Translations under genes and position numbers: made by a program
Origin: Lysobacteraceae bacterium
GTDB taxonomy: Bacteria > Pseudomonadota > Gammaproteobacteria > Xanthomonadales > Xanthomonadaceae
Direction: 5' to 3'
Assembly (NCBI GenBank): GCA_018333835.1
Contig: JAGXSL010000127.1
Span: forward strand, 1 to 32,451
DNA length: 32,451 bases
Notes under the pieces: generated by a model
What the model was told of the DNA's origin: nothing
The model's input: only the letters and a program-made list of their open reading frames with translations
Database searches by the model: none
Part shown: piece by piece, positions 9,722 to 18,885 of the stretch
Layout: each line of letters begins with the position of its first letter
How positions within the stretch are numbered: the stretch's first letter is position 1

Positions 9722-10840
9722 ATGGCCGATGAACCGCAAGCGGCGACCGGGGAGGGGGCGGAACCGCTCGACCTCGCCCAGGTCCGCGCCCGCATCGACG
9801 GTATCGACGAGCAGATCCAGCGGCTGATCGCCGAGCGCGCCCGCTGGGCGCAGCAGGTGGGCCGCGCCAAGGGGCCGCTCAAGGCCGCCGTCGACTACTA
9901 CCGCCCCGAGCGCGAGGCGCAGGTGCTGCGCCGCGTGGTCGACCGCAACGAGGGGCCGCTGGCGGACGAGGTGCTGGTGCGCCTGTTCCGCGAGATCATG
10001 TCGGCCTGCCTCGCCCAGCAGGAGCCGCTGAAGGTCGGCTACCTCGGGCCCGAGGGCACCTTCTCGCAGCAGGCCGTGCACAAGCACTTCGGCCATTCGG
10101 CCAAGGGCCTGCCGCTGGCGAGCATCGAGGAGGTGTTCCAGGAGGTCGAGGCCGGCAATGCCGACTTCGGCGTGGTGCCGGTCGAGAATTCGGGGCAGGG
10201 CACGATCCAGTCCACGCTCGACATGTTCCTGACCTCCTCGCTGAAGATCTGCGGCGAGGTCGAGCTCGGCATCCACCAGTACCTGCTGGGTCGCACCGGT
10301 CGCATCGAGGACATCGAGCGCGTCCACGCGCACCCGCAGTCACTCGCCCAGTGCCGGGCCTGGCTGCGGCAGAACCTGCCGAAGGCCGAGCTGGTGCCGA
10401 CGCCGAGCAATGCCGACGCCGCGCGCCGTGCCCGCAACGCCGACGATGCCGCAGCACTCGCCGGCGAGTCGGCCGGGCACGTCTACGGCCTGAAGACCAT
10501 CGCCGGGCCGGTCAACGACCGCGCCGACAACACCACCCGCTTCCTCGTCCTCGGCCGCGAGCTGCTGCCGACCTGCGGCCACGACCGCACCTCGCTGCTG
10601 GTGTTCGTGAACGACCAGCCGGGCGCGCTGTTCGGCATCTTGAAGCCCTTCGCCGACGCCGGGCTGTCGCTGAACCGCATCGAGTCGCGGCCGGCCCACA
10701 CGCGGCGCTGGGAGTACGCCTTCTTCATCGACGTCTCCGGCCACGTCGACCAGCCGGAGATGCAGGCCGCCCTGCAACAACTGGGTGCCTTCGCCTCGTC
10801 GGTGAAGATCCTCGGTTCCTACCCGGTGGCGGTGCTCTGA
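9722..10840 (+). CDS. pheA: Bifunctional chorismate mutase / prephenate dehydratase (372 aa)
   Basis: N-terminal chorismate mutase helices (RARIDGIDEQIQRLIAERARWAQQVGRAK), prephenate dehydratase (VGYLGPEGTFSQQAV), C-terminal ACT domain (QPGALFGILKPFADAGLSLNRIESRP). Confidence 0.96.
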   Translation: MADEPQAATGEGAEPLDLAQVRARIDGIDEQIQRLIAERARWAQQVGRAKGPLKAAVDYYRPEREAQVLRRVVDRNEGPLADEVLVRLFREIMSACLAQQEPLKVGYLGPEGTFSQQAVHKHFGHSAKGLPLASIEEVFQEVEAGNADFGVVPVENSGQGTIQSTLDMFLTSSLKICGEVELGIHQYLLGRTGRIEDIERVHAHPQSLAQCRAWLRQNLPKAELVPTPSNADAARRARNADDAAALAGESAGHVYGLKTIAGPVNDRADNTTRFLVLGRELLPTCGHDRTSLLVFVNDQPGALFGILKPFADAGLSLNRIESRPAHTRRWEYAFFIDVSGHVDQPEMQAALQQLGAFASSVKILGSYPVAVL

Positions 10841-12087
10841 TGGCGGGGGAGCAGGGCGCGCCCGCCGGCGGCGGGCAGGGGCGGGCCGCAGGATCGGGCC
10901 GCGATTTCAGCGCGCTGGCGAACCCCGGCATCCGCGGCCTCGCCAGCTACGATCCCGGCCACGACATCGTCGCCCTGCGCAACCGGGCCGGCGAGCAGGG
11001 CCTGCTCGAACTCGGCGGCAACGAGAGCGCCTGGGGTCCGAGCCTGCTGGCTCTGGCCGCGCTGCGTTCCGAACTCGACAGCCTCGAGCTCTACCCCGAC
11101 CCGCGCGGCGGCGTGCTGAAGCACGCGCTGGCGGAGGCCTTCGGGGTGGCGTGCGAGTGGCTGCTGCTCGGCAACGGCACCCACGAGCTGCTGATGCAGG
11201 TCGCCCAGGTCTTCGCCGGCCCGGAGCGCCCGGTGCTGGTGTCGCGCTATTGCTTCGCGGTGTATCCGCTGGCGGCGCAGGCGGCGAACGCCCGCCTCGA
11301 CGTGGTCGAGGCCTTGCCCAAGGACCACCCGACCCAGCCCCGGGGGCACGACATCGACGCCATGGTCGCCGCTCTGCGCCCGGAGCACGGGCTGGTGATG
11401 CTGGCCAACCCGAACAACCCGACCGGTACCTGGCTGACGAGCGCCCAGCTCGAGCGCCTGCTCGCCGCCGCCGGGCCGGACACGCTGGTGGTGGTGGACG
11501 AGGCCTACGGCGAGTTCCTTGCCCAGCCCGGCTGCGAATCCGCTTTAAGTTTACTTCGCAAGTACCCGAATCTGCTGGTGACGCGCACCTTCTCGAAGCT
11601 GCACGGCTTGGCCGCGCTGCGGGTCGGGGTGCTGGTGGCCGACCCCGGCATCGTGGCGGTGATGGAGCGGGTCCGCGAGAGTTTCAACGTCAACAGCCCC
11701 GGCCTCGCGGCGGCCGCCGCGGCGCTCAAGGACGAAGCGCACATCGCCACCGTGCTGCACGAGACCGCCGGCAACCGCGAGGCGCTGGCCCTCGAACTCC
11801 AGGCCCGCGGCTGGTTCGTGCACCCCTCGCAGACCAATTTCCTGCTGGTCGATTTCGGCACGCCGGAGATCGCCATGGCCATCGACCGCGGCCTGCTGGC
11901 CCGCGACATCGTGGTGCGGCCGATGCGCGGCTACGGCCTGCCCGCTTGTCTACGGATCACCGTCGGCAAGGTCGAGCAGAACGCGAGGCTGCTGAAGGCG
12001 CTGGATGCCGTGGTGTCCGAGGCCGGACTCACCGCCCATGGCGATGGCGTGCCGCTGTCGCGACCGTCCGAGGGTGCCGGCCGATGA
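10840..12087 (+). CDS. hisC: Histidinol-phosphate aminotransferase (415 aa)
   Basis: Fold-type I aminotransferase: LGGNESAWGPS, ANPNNPTGTWL, VVDEAYGEF, TRTFSKLHGLAALRVG. ATG overlaps the pheA stop (TGATG). Confidence 0.9.
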   Translation: MAGEQGAPAGGGQGRAAGSGRDFSALANPGIRGLASYDPGHDIVALRNRAGEQGLLELGGNESAWGPSLLALAALRSELDSLELYPDPRGGVLKHALAEAFGVACEWLLLGNGTHELLMQVAQVFAGPERPVLVSRYCFAVYPLAAQAANARLDVVEALPKDHPTQPRGHDIDAMVAALRPEHGLVMLANPNNPTGTWLTSAQLERLLAAAGPDTLVVVDEAYGEFLAQPGCESALSLLRKYPNLLVTRTFSKLHGLAALRVGVLVADPGIVAVMERVRESFNVNSPGLAAAAAALKDEAHIATVLHETAGNREALALELQARGWFVHPSQTNFLLVDFGTPEIAMAIDRGLLARDIVVRPMRGYGLPACLRITVGKVEQNARLLKALDAVVSEAGLTAHGDGVPLSRPSEGAGR

Positions 12088-13451
12088 GCGGCGGCCACGG
12101 TGCCCCCGCCTGGATCGCCGCCCCCGGCCGCCCGCTGGCCGGCCGCCTGCGCGTGCCCGGCGACAAATCCGTCTCGCATCGCGCCGTGATGCTGGGCGCG
12201 CTGGCCGAGGGCACGACCCGCGTCACCGGCTTCCTCGAAGGCGAGGACACCTGCGCCACTGCGGCCATCCTGCAGCGCCTCGGCGTGCGTATTGAGGCAC
12301 CGGGCGAGGGCGAGCGGCTCGTCCACGGCGTCGGTCTGCACGGCCTGCGTGCGGCCGAAGGCCCTCTCGACTGCGGCAATGCCGGCACCGGCATGCGCCT
12401 GCTGGCCGGCCTGCTCGCCGGGCAGGGCTTCGACAGCGTGCTCACCGGCGATGCCTCCCTGAGCAAGCGGCCGATGCGCCGCGTGATCGAGCCGCTGGAG
12501 CGCATGGGTGCCCGGATCGACAGCGAAGGCGGCCTGCCGCCACTGCGAATCCACGCGAAGAATGCGCTACAAAGCATTGATTATGAATGTCCTGTCGCCA
12601 GCGCGCAGGTGAAATCGGCGATCCTGCTGGCCGGCCTCTACGCCAGCGGCCCGACCACGGTGCGCGAGCCGCATCCGACCCGTGATTACACCGAGCGGAT
12701 GCTGGCGGCCTTCGGTGCCGACCTCGAGTTCGCGCCCGGCATCGCCACCCTCCGTCCCGGTCGGGTGCTCACGGCCACGTCCGTGGACGTCCCGGCCGAT
12801 TTCAGTTCGGCCGCCTTCTTCCTCGTGGCGGCGAGCCTGATCCCCGGCTCGCACCTGGTGCTGGAGCGGGTCGGCGTGAACCCCCGGCGCACCGGGCTGC
12901 TGGACGCCCTGAAGCTCATGGGCGCCGACATCCGGCTGCGCCCGGCCGGCGAGCAGGGTGGCGAACCGGTGGCCGACCTCGAGGTCCGGGCCGCGCCCCT
13001 GCGCGGCGCGGTGATCCCGGAGGCCCTCGTGCCGGACATGATCGACGAGTTCCCGGCCCTGTTCGCGGCCGCCGCGCTCGCCGAGGGCACCACCGTGGTC
13101 CGCGGCGCGGCCGAGTTGCGGGTCAAGGAATCCGACCGCATCGCGGTGATGGCCGAGGGTCTGCGCGCCCTCGGGGCCGCCATCGACGAGACCCCGGACG
13201 GAGCGGTGATCACCGGCAGCGGTTTCACCGCGAAGGCGGGCTCCGGCACTTCGGCGGGCACCCGGAGCGGCGCGCTGCGCGGCGGCCGTGCCGACAGCCG
13301 CGGCGACCATCGCATCGCCATGAGCCTGGCCGTCGCCGCGCAGTGTGCGGCGGGCGAGGTGCGGATCGACGACGTCGCCAACGTCGCAACCTCCTTCCCG
13401 GGCTTCGATGCACTGGCGCGAGGGGTCGGGTTCGGGCTGCGACTCGCGTAG
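12084..13451 (+). CDS. aroA: 3-phosphoshikimate 1-carboxyvinyltransferase (EPSP synthase), 455 aa
   Basis: [80 protein letters not shown] overlap with hisC. Confidence 0.95.
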   Translation: MSGGHGAPAWIAAPGRPLAGRLRVPGDKSVSHRAVMLGALAEGTTRVTGFLEGEDTCATAAILQRLGVRIEAPGEGERLVHGVGLHGLRAAEGPLDCGNAGTGMRLLAGLLAGQGFDSVLTGDASLSKRPMRRVIEPLERMGARIDSEGGLPPLRIHAKNALQSIDYECPVASAQVKSAILLAGLYASGPTTVREPHPTRDYTERMLAAFGADLEFAPGIATLRPGRVLTATSVDVPADFSSAAFFLVAASLIPGSHLVLERVGVNPRRTGLLDALKLMGADIRLRPAGEQGGEPVADLEVRAAPLRGAVIPEALVPDMIDEFPALFAAAALAEGTTVVRGAAELRVKESDRIAVMAEGLRALGAAIDETPDGAVITGSGFTAKAGSGTSAGTRSGALRGGRADSRGDHRIAMSLAVAAQCAAGEVRIDDVANVATSFPGFDALARGVGFGLRLA

Positions 13452-13464
13452 ACTGCGGCCCCGC

Positions 13465-14220
13465 ATGAGTCCCTCGACCTCCCGCGGCCGCGATCCGGCC
13501 TCCGCCGTCGCTGCGAAAGCGCCCGTCCTGACCATCGACGGCCCCTCCGGTTCCGGCAAGGGCACCGTGAGCCGCCTGGTCGCCCACGCGCTGGGCTGGC
13601 ACTACCTCGATTCCGGCGCCCTGTACCGCGCCGTCGGCCTGGCCGCGGCCTGGGAGCAGATCGACCTCTCCGACGCCGAGGCGGTCGCCGCCTGCGCGGC
13701 GCGCACCGCCATCCGCTTCGACGGCGAGGGCGAGGGCGAGCCCAGGGTCTGGGTCAACGGCAAGGACGCGACCCACCAGCTGCGCATGGAAACCGCCGGC
13801 GCGGCGGCCTCGGCGATCGCGGCGCATCCGCAGGTTCGCGCCGCGTTGACCGATCTTCAGCGCAGTTTCCGCCGGTTTCCCGGCTTGGTGGCCGATGGCC
13901 GCGACATGGGGACGGTGATCTTCCCCGACGCCCCGTTCAAGGTCTTCCTCACCGCCAGCGCCGGGGAGCGCGCCCGCCGCCGGCATAAGCAGTTGAAGGA
14001 AAAGGGGGTTTCTGTTAGCTTTGATGGTCTTCTGCACGAAATCACGGCACGCGACGAGCGCGATGCCAGCCGTGCGGTGGCACCCCTGAAACCCGCAGAC
14101 GATGCGCTTTTCCTGGATTCCACCGGCCGGTCGATCGGCGAGGTGGTCCAGCAGGTGCTGGCCGTCGTCCCGTGGTCCAGTGCGGAAGATCCGCCCGCGC
14201 GGCCGTCCGGCCCGCGGTAA
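13465..14220 (+). CDS. cmk: Cytidylate kinase (251 aa)
   Basis: [78 protein letters not shown]. Confidence 0.96.
   Translation: MSPSTSRGRDPASAVAAKAPVLTIDGPSGSGKGTVSRLVAHALGWHYLDSGALYRAVGLAAAWEQIDLSDAEAVAACAARTAIRFDGEGEGEPRVWVNGKDATHQLRMETAGAAASAIAAHPQVRAALTDLQRSFRRFPGLVADGRDMGTVIFPDAPFKVFLTASAGERARRRHKQLKEKGVSVSFDGLLHEITARDERDASRAVAPLKPADDALFLDSTGRSIGEVVQQVLAVVPWSSAEDPPARPSGPR
13993..14021 (+). promoter_or_regulatory. Candidate rpsA promoter inside cmk
   Basis: TTGAAG (13993-13998), 17-bp spacer, TAGCTT (14016-14021) with extended -10 TGT; sits in an AT-rich patch of a GC-rich gene, about 285 bp upstream of the rpsA ATG. Confidence 0.45.
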
Positions 14221-14304
14221 CCCACGCGCCGCAGGGCGCAACAGCAGGTGGGCGCGTCGCGCGATCGAGCGCACGTTGCCTGATGTCCAACCAGAGAAAT
14301 CCCC

Positions 14305-15990
<1,686 letters not shown>

Positions 15991-16002
15991 TCGCGGGCAC
16001 GA

Positions 16003-16030
16003 CGGTGGCCCGGGTCCGCCCGGGCCGCCG
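16003..16030. other. Strong hairpin between rpsA and ihfB (candidate attenuator/terminator)
   Basis: CGGTGGCCCGGG-TCCG-CCCGGGCCGCCG: 12-bp stem with one wobble, 4-nt loop, no T-tract. Confidence 0.65.
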
Positions 16031-16058
16031 CCCCTGAACGCGGCCGTCGAAGGGATCG

Positions 16059-16355
16059 ATGACCAAGTCCGAACTGATCGAAGCGCTTGCCGCGCGGCAG
16101 TCGCACCTCCGGCCCGAGGACGTCGAGCTGGGGGTCAAGTCGCTGCTGGAGATGATGGGCGAGGCCCTGGCGCATGGGCAGCGCATCGAGGTGCGCGGGT
16201 TCGGCAGCTTCTCCCTGCATTTCCGCCCGCCGCGGCTCGGCCGCAACCCCAAGACCGGCGAGTCGGTGGAACTCCCCGGCAAGTACGTCCCGCACTTCAA
16301 GCCGGGCAAGGAATTGCGCGAACGGGTCAACCCGGTGGTTCCCCAGGGCGGCTGA
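16059..16355 (+). CDS. ihfB: Integration host factor subunit beta (98 aa)
   Basis: [17 protein letters not shown]...[49 protein letters not shown]. Confidence 0.97.
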   Translation: MTKSELIEALAARQSHLRPEDVELGVKSLLEMMGEALAHGQRIEVRGFGSFSLHFRPPRLGRNPKTGESVELPGKYVPHFKPGKELRERVNPVVPQGG

Positions 16356-16368
16356 GGCCGGCCATAAT
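16339..16368 (+). promoter_or_regulatory. Candidate promoter for lapA-lapB and downstream genes
   Basis: -10-like CATAAT (16363-16368), 18-bp spacer, weak -35 TTCCCC (16339-16344); 38 bp before the lapA ATG. Confidence 0.35.
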
Positions 16369-16406
16369 CCACACCCATCCACGCAAGCCCCGGACCGTGT
16401 GACCGC

Positions 16407-16670
16407 ATGCGCCTGCTCCGCCTCCTGCTGGCCCTGGCCTGCGTCGCCTTCGGGGTGGCCCTGGCCGCCCTGAACGGCGATCCCGTCGCCCTCGACCTGC
16501 TCTGGGTCGAACTGCGGCCGCCGCTGGGCCTGCTCCTGCTGCTGGTGCTGCTGCTGGGCGCCTTGCTGGGCGGCCTGGCGGTCGTGCTCTCGCGCTGGAC
16601 CCTGGATCTCCGGCAACGCGGCGGCAGGCCGCCGGCCCACGAAGGTAGCGAGGACGGGAGCCCGCGGTGA
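16407..16670 (+). CDS. lapA: LapA family (DUF1049) inner-membrane protein (87 aa)
   Basis: Two-TM small protein MRLLRLLLALACVAFGVALAALNGDPVALDLLWVELRPPLGLLLLLVLLLGALLGGL directly upstream of lapB. Confidence 0.88.
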   Translation: MRLLRLLLALACVAFGVALAALNGDPVALDLLWVELRPPLGLLLLLVLLLGALLGGLAVVLSRWTLDLRQRGGRPPAHEGSEDGSPR

Positions 16671-17839
16671 TCAGCCTGGCCTGGCTGCTGGTGCTGCTGC
16701 CACTGGTCGGCACCATCGGCTGGTTCCTCGGCCGCCGCGGCGGCGAGCGCCGCGGCGGGGCACGCATCAGCCGGCTCTCGGCCACCTACTTCCGCGGCCT
16801 CAACTACCTGCTGAACGAACAGCAGGACAAGGCCATCGAGGTCTTCCTGCAGATCGCCGAGCGCGACCGCGAGACGCTGGAGACCCAGTTCACGCTGGGG
16901 ACGCTGTTCCGCCGCCGCGGCGAGGTCGATCGCGCGATCCGGCTGCACCAGAACGTGATCTCCCGCCCCGGGCTGTCCGACGACCAGCGCACCCGCGCCA
17001 TCCTGGCGCTCGGCGAGGACTATATGCGCGCCGGCCTGCTCGACCGCGCCGAGACCCTGTTCGCCGACCTCGTCAAGATGGGCGCGGCGGCCCCGCAGGC
17101 CCTGCGCCACCTGATGTCGATCTACCAGGCCGAGCGCGACTGGCAGCAGGCCATCGACCACGCCCGCCGCTACGAGACCGCGACCGGCGAGCCGATGGGC
17201 CGGCTGGTCGCGCAGTTCGAATGCGAGCTCGCCGAACGGGCGTGGATCCGCGGCGACGGCGCCCTGGCGCGCAGGCACCTGGAGCGTGCCTCGGCCGCCG
17301 ACGCCAACAGCGTGCGCGCCGCCCTGCTGGAAGGCCAGATCGAACTGGCCGAGGGCAACGATGCCGCCGCCATCCGTGCCTACGAGCGTGCCGCCCGGCT
17401 CGACCTCGAGTTCCTGCCCGAAGTGCTGCCGTCGCTGCTGGCCGCCTACGAGCGCAGCGGCCATCCGGCCCGGGCCCGCGGCTTCCTGCTGGAGATGGTG
17501 GAGCGCTATCCCGGCGTGTCCCCGGCGCTGGCCCTGGTGCGGCGGATCGAGGCCGAGGAGGGCGCGGCGCCGGCGCTGGCCTTCCTGCGCGAGCACCTGC
17601 GGCAGCGGCCCTCGATCCGCGGCGAGGCGGCCCTGATCGACCTCGCCCTGCGCAGCGAGACCGCGGACCCGCGCGGCCTGCTGGTGGCCCTGCAGCAGAT
17701 CAACGAGCAGCTGATCGTCCGCTCGCCCGGCTACCGCTGTCAGGGTTGCGGCTTCGGCGCCCGGGCCCACCACTGGCAGTGCCCGAGCTGCAAGCAGTGG
17801 GCGACGATCAAGCCGCTGCCGCACGTGGCCACCGAGTGA
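16667..17839 (+). CDS. lapB: Lipopolysaccharide assembly protein LapB (YciM), 390 aa
   Basis: N-terminal TM segment, TPR repeats (YFRGLNYLLNEQQDKAIEVFLQIAERDRETLETQFTLGTLFRRRGEVDRAIRLHQNV), C-terminal rubredoxin-like YRCQGCGFGARAHHWQCPSCKQW. Confidence 0.95.
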   Translation: MISLAWLLVLLPLVGTIGWFLGRRGGERRGGARISRLSATYFRGLNYLLNEQQDKAIEVFLQIAERDRETLETQFTLGTLFRRRGEVDRAIRLHQNVISRPGLSDDQRTRAILALGEDYMRAGLLDRAETLFADLVKMGAAAPQALRHLMSIYQAERDWQQAIDHARRYETATGEPMGRLVAQFECELAERAWIRGDGALARRHLERASAADANSVRAALLEGQIELAEGNDAAAIRAYERAARLDLEFLPEVLPSLLAAYERSGHPARARGFLLEMVERYPGVSPALALVRRIEAEEGAAPALAFLREHLRQRPSIRGEAALIDLALRSETADPRGLLVALQQINEQLIVRSPGYRCQGCGFGARAHHWQCPSCKQWATIKPLPHVATE

Positions 17840-18885
17840 GCCCCGCCGACGCCCCGTTGACGGCCCTGCTGGCGGCCCTGCTGCTCGCCGGCACCAGCGC
17901 GGCCGGTGCCGCCTTCTGGCAGCGCTGGGCTGCGCGCGCCGGCTGGCTCGACCTGCCGGGCCAGCGCAGCAACCACGTCCGGCCGATCCCGCGTGGCGGT
18001 GGCGTCGGCATCGCCGCCGCCCTGCTGCTGGCGGTGCCCTTGCTGCCCCTGCCGGCCGTGCAGCACGCCGCCCTCGGGGCCTCGTTGCTGCTCGTCGCCC
18101 TGCTCGGCCTGCTCGACGACCGCCGCGGCCTGCGGGCCGGCCGGAAGTTCGCCGGCCAGGTGCTGGCGGTGGCTCCGCTGGCCTTGGTGGCCGCCCCCGG
18201 CCTGCTCGCCCTGCTGCCGGTCGAGACCGCTCTCGGCCTGCCGCTGGCGGTCCTCGCCGCCGCCGGTGTCCTGCTGTTCCTCGTCAACGCCTGGAACTTC
18301 ATGGACGGCATCGACGGCATCGCCGCCCTGTCCGCCGCCGTGCTCGGCCTCCTCGCACTCGGCCTCGGCGATGCCGCCCTCGCCTGGTTCGGGCTGGCGC
18401 TGGCGGCCGCCTGCGCCGGTTTCCTGCCCTGGAACCTGCCGCGCGCCCGTCTGTTCATGGGCGATGCCGGCAGCCACGTGCTGGGGCTGGCCGCCGGCGC
18501 GCTGCTGCTGCTCGGCCTGCCGGCATCGCCGGGCGCCGGCCCGCCGCCGGTGCTCTTCCCGCTGCTCGCCGCGACCCTGCCGTTCGCCGTCGACGTGCTG
18601 GCCACCCTGCTGCGCCGTGCCATGGATGGTGAACCGCTGGCCAGTGCCCACCGTCGCCACCTCTACCAGTTGGCGGTGCGGAAGGGCTACAGTCACGCCC
18701 GCGTCGCCACCGCCTATGCCGGGCTCGGGGCGCTGCTGGGCATGGGAGTGGCAATGGTCGGACACACGCAGGGCGTGACGATGGCGGGGCTGGCCTGCGC
18801 CGCCGCGGCCGGGCTGCTGGCCCTGGCCTGGGGCGTGTTGCGGCCGCGTCTGGCGCGGGGCCTCGAGGGCGAGGTTCCGGCATGA
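17836..18885 (+). CDS. WbpL/WecA-type polyprenyl-phosphate glycosyl-1-phosphate transferase (GT4/MraY-like), 349 aa
   Basis: GTG start in a GTGA overlap with lapB. QRSNHVRPIPRGGGVGIA, LLDDRRGLRAGRKFAGQ, NAWNFMDGIDGIA, LFMGDAGSHVLG, HRRHLYQLAVRKGYSHARV. Confidence 0.9.
   Translation: MSPADAPLTALLAALLLAGTSAAGAAFWQRWAARAGWLDLPGQRSNHVRPIPRGGGVGIAAALLLAVPLLPLPAVQHAALGASLLLVALLGLLDDRRGLRAGRKFAGQVLAVAPLALVAAPGLLALLPVETALGLPLAVLAAAGVLLFLVNAWNFMDGIDGIAALSAAVLGLLALGLGDAALAWFGLALAAACAGFLPWNLPRARLFMGDAGSHVLGLAAGALLLLGLPASPGAGPPPVLFPLLAATLPFAVDVLATLLRRAMDGEPLASAHRRHLYQLAVRKGYSHARVATAYAGLGALLGMGVAMVGHTQGVTMAGLACAAAAGLLALAWGVLRPRLARGLEGEVPA

Noticed and set aside
11544-11556. TTTAAG/TTTACT as an internal promoter in hisC
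   Set aside because: No -35-like hexamer at 16-18 bp; kept only as a codon-usage anomaly.
11151-12083. N-terminal extension of the aroA-frame ORF (766 aa)
   Set aside because: Overlaps hisC out of frame; the ATG at 12084 with ATGA coupling fits EPSP synthase length.
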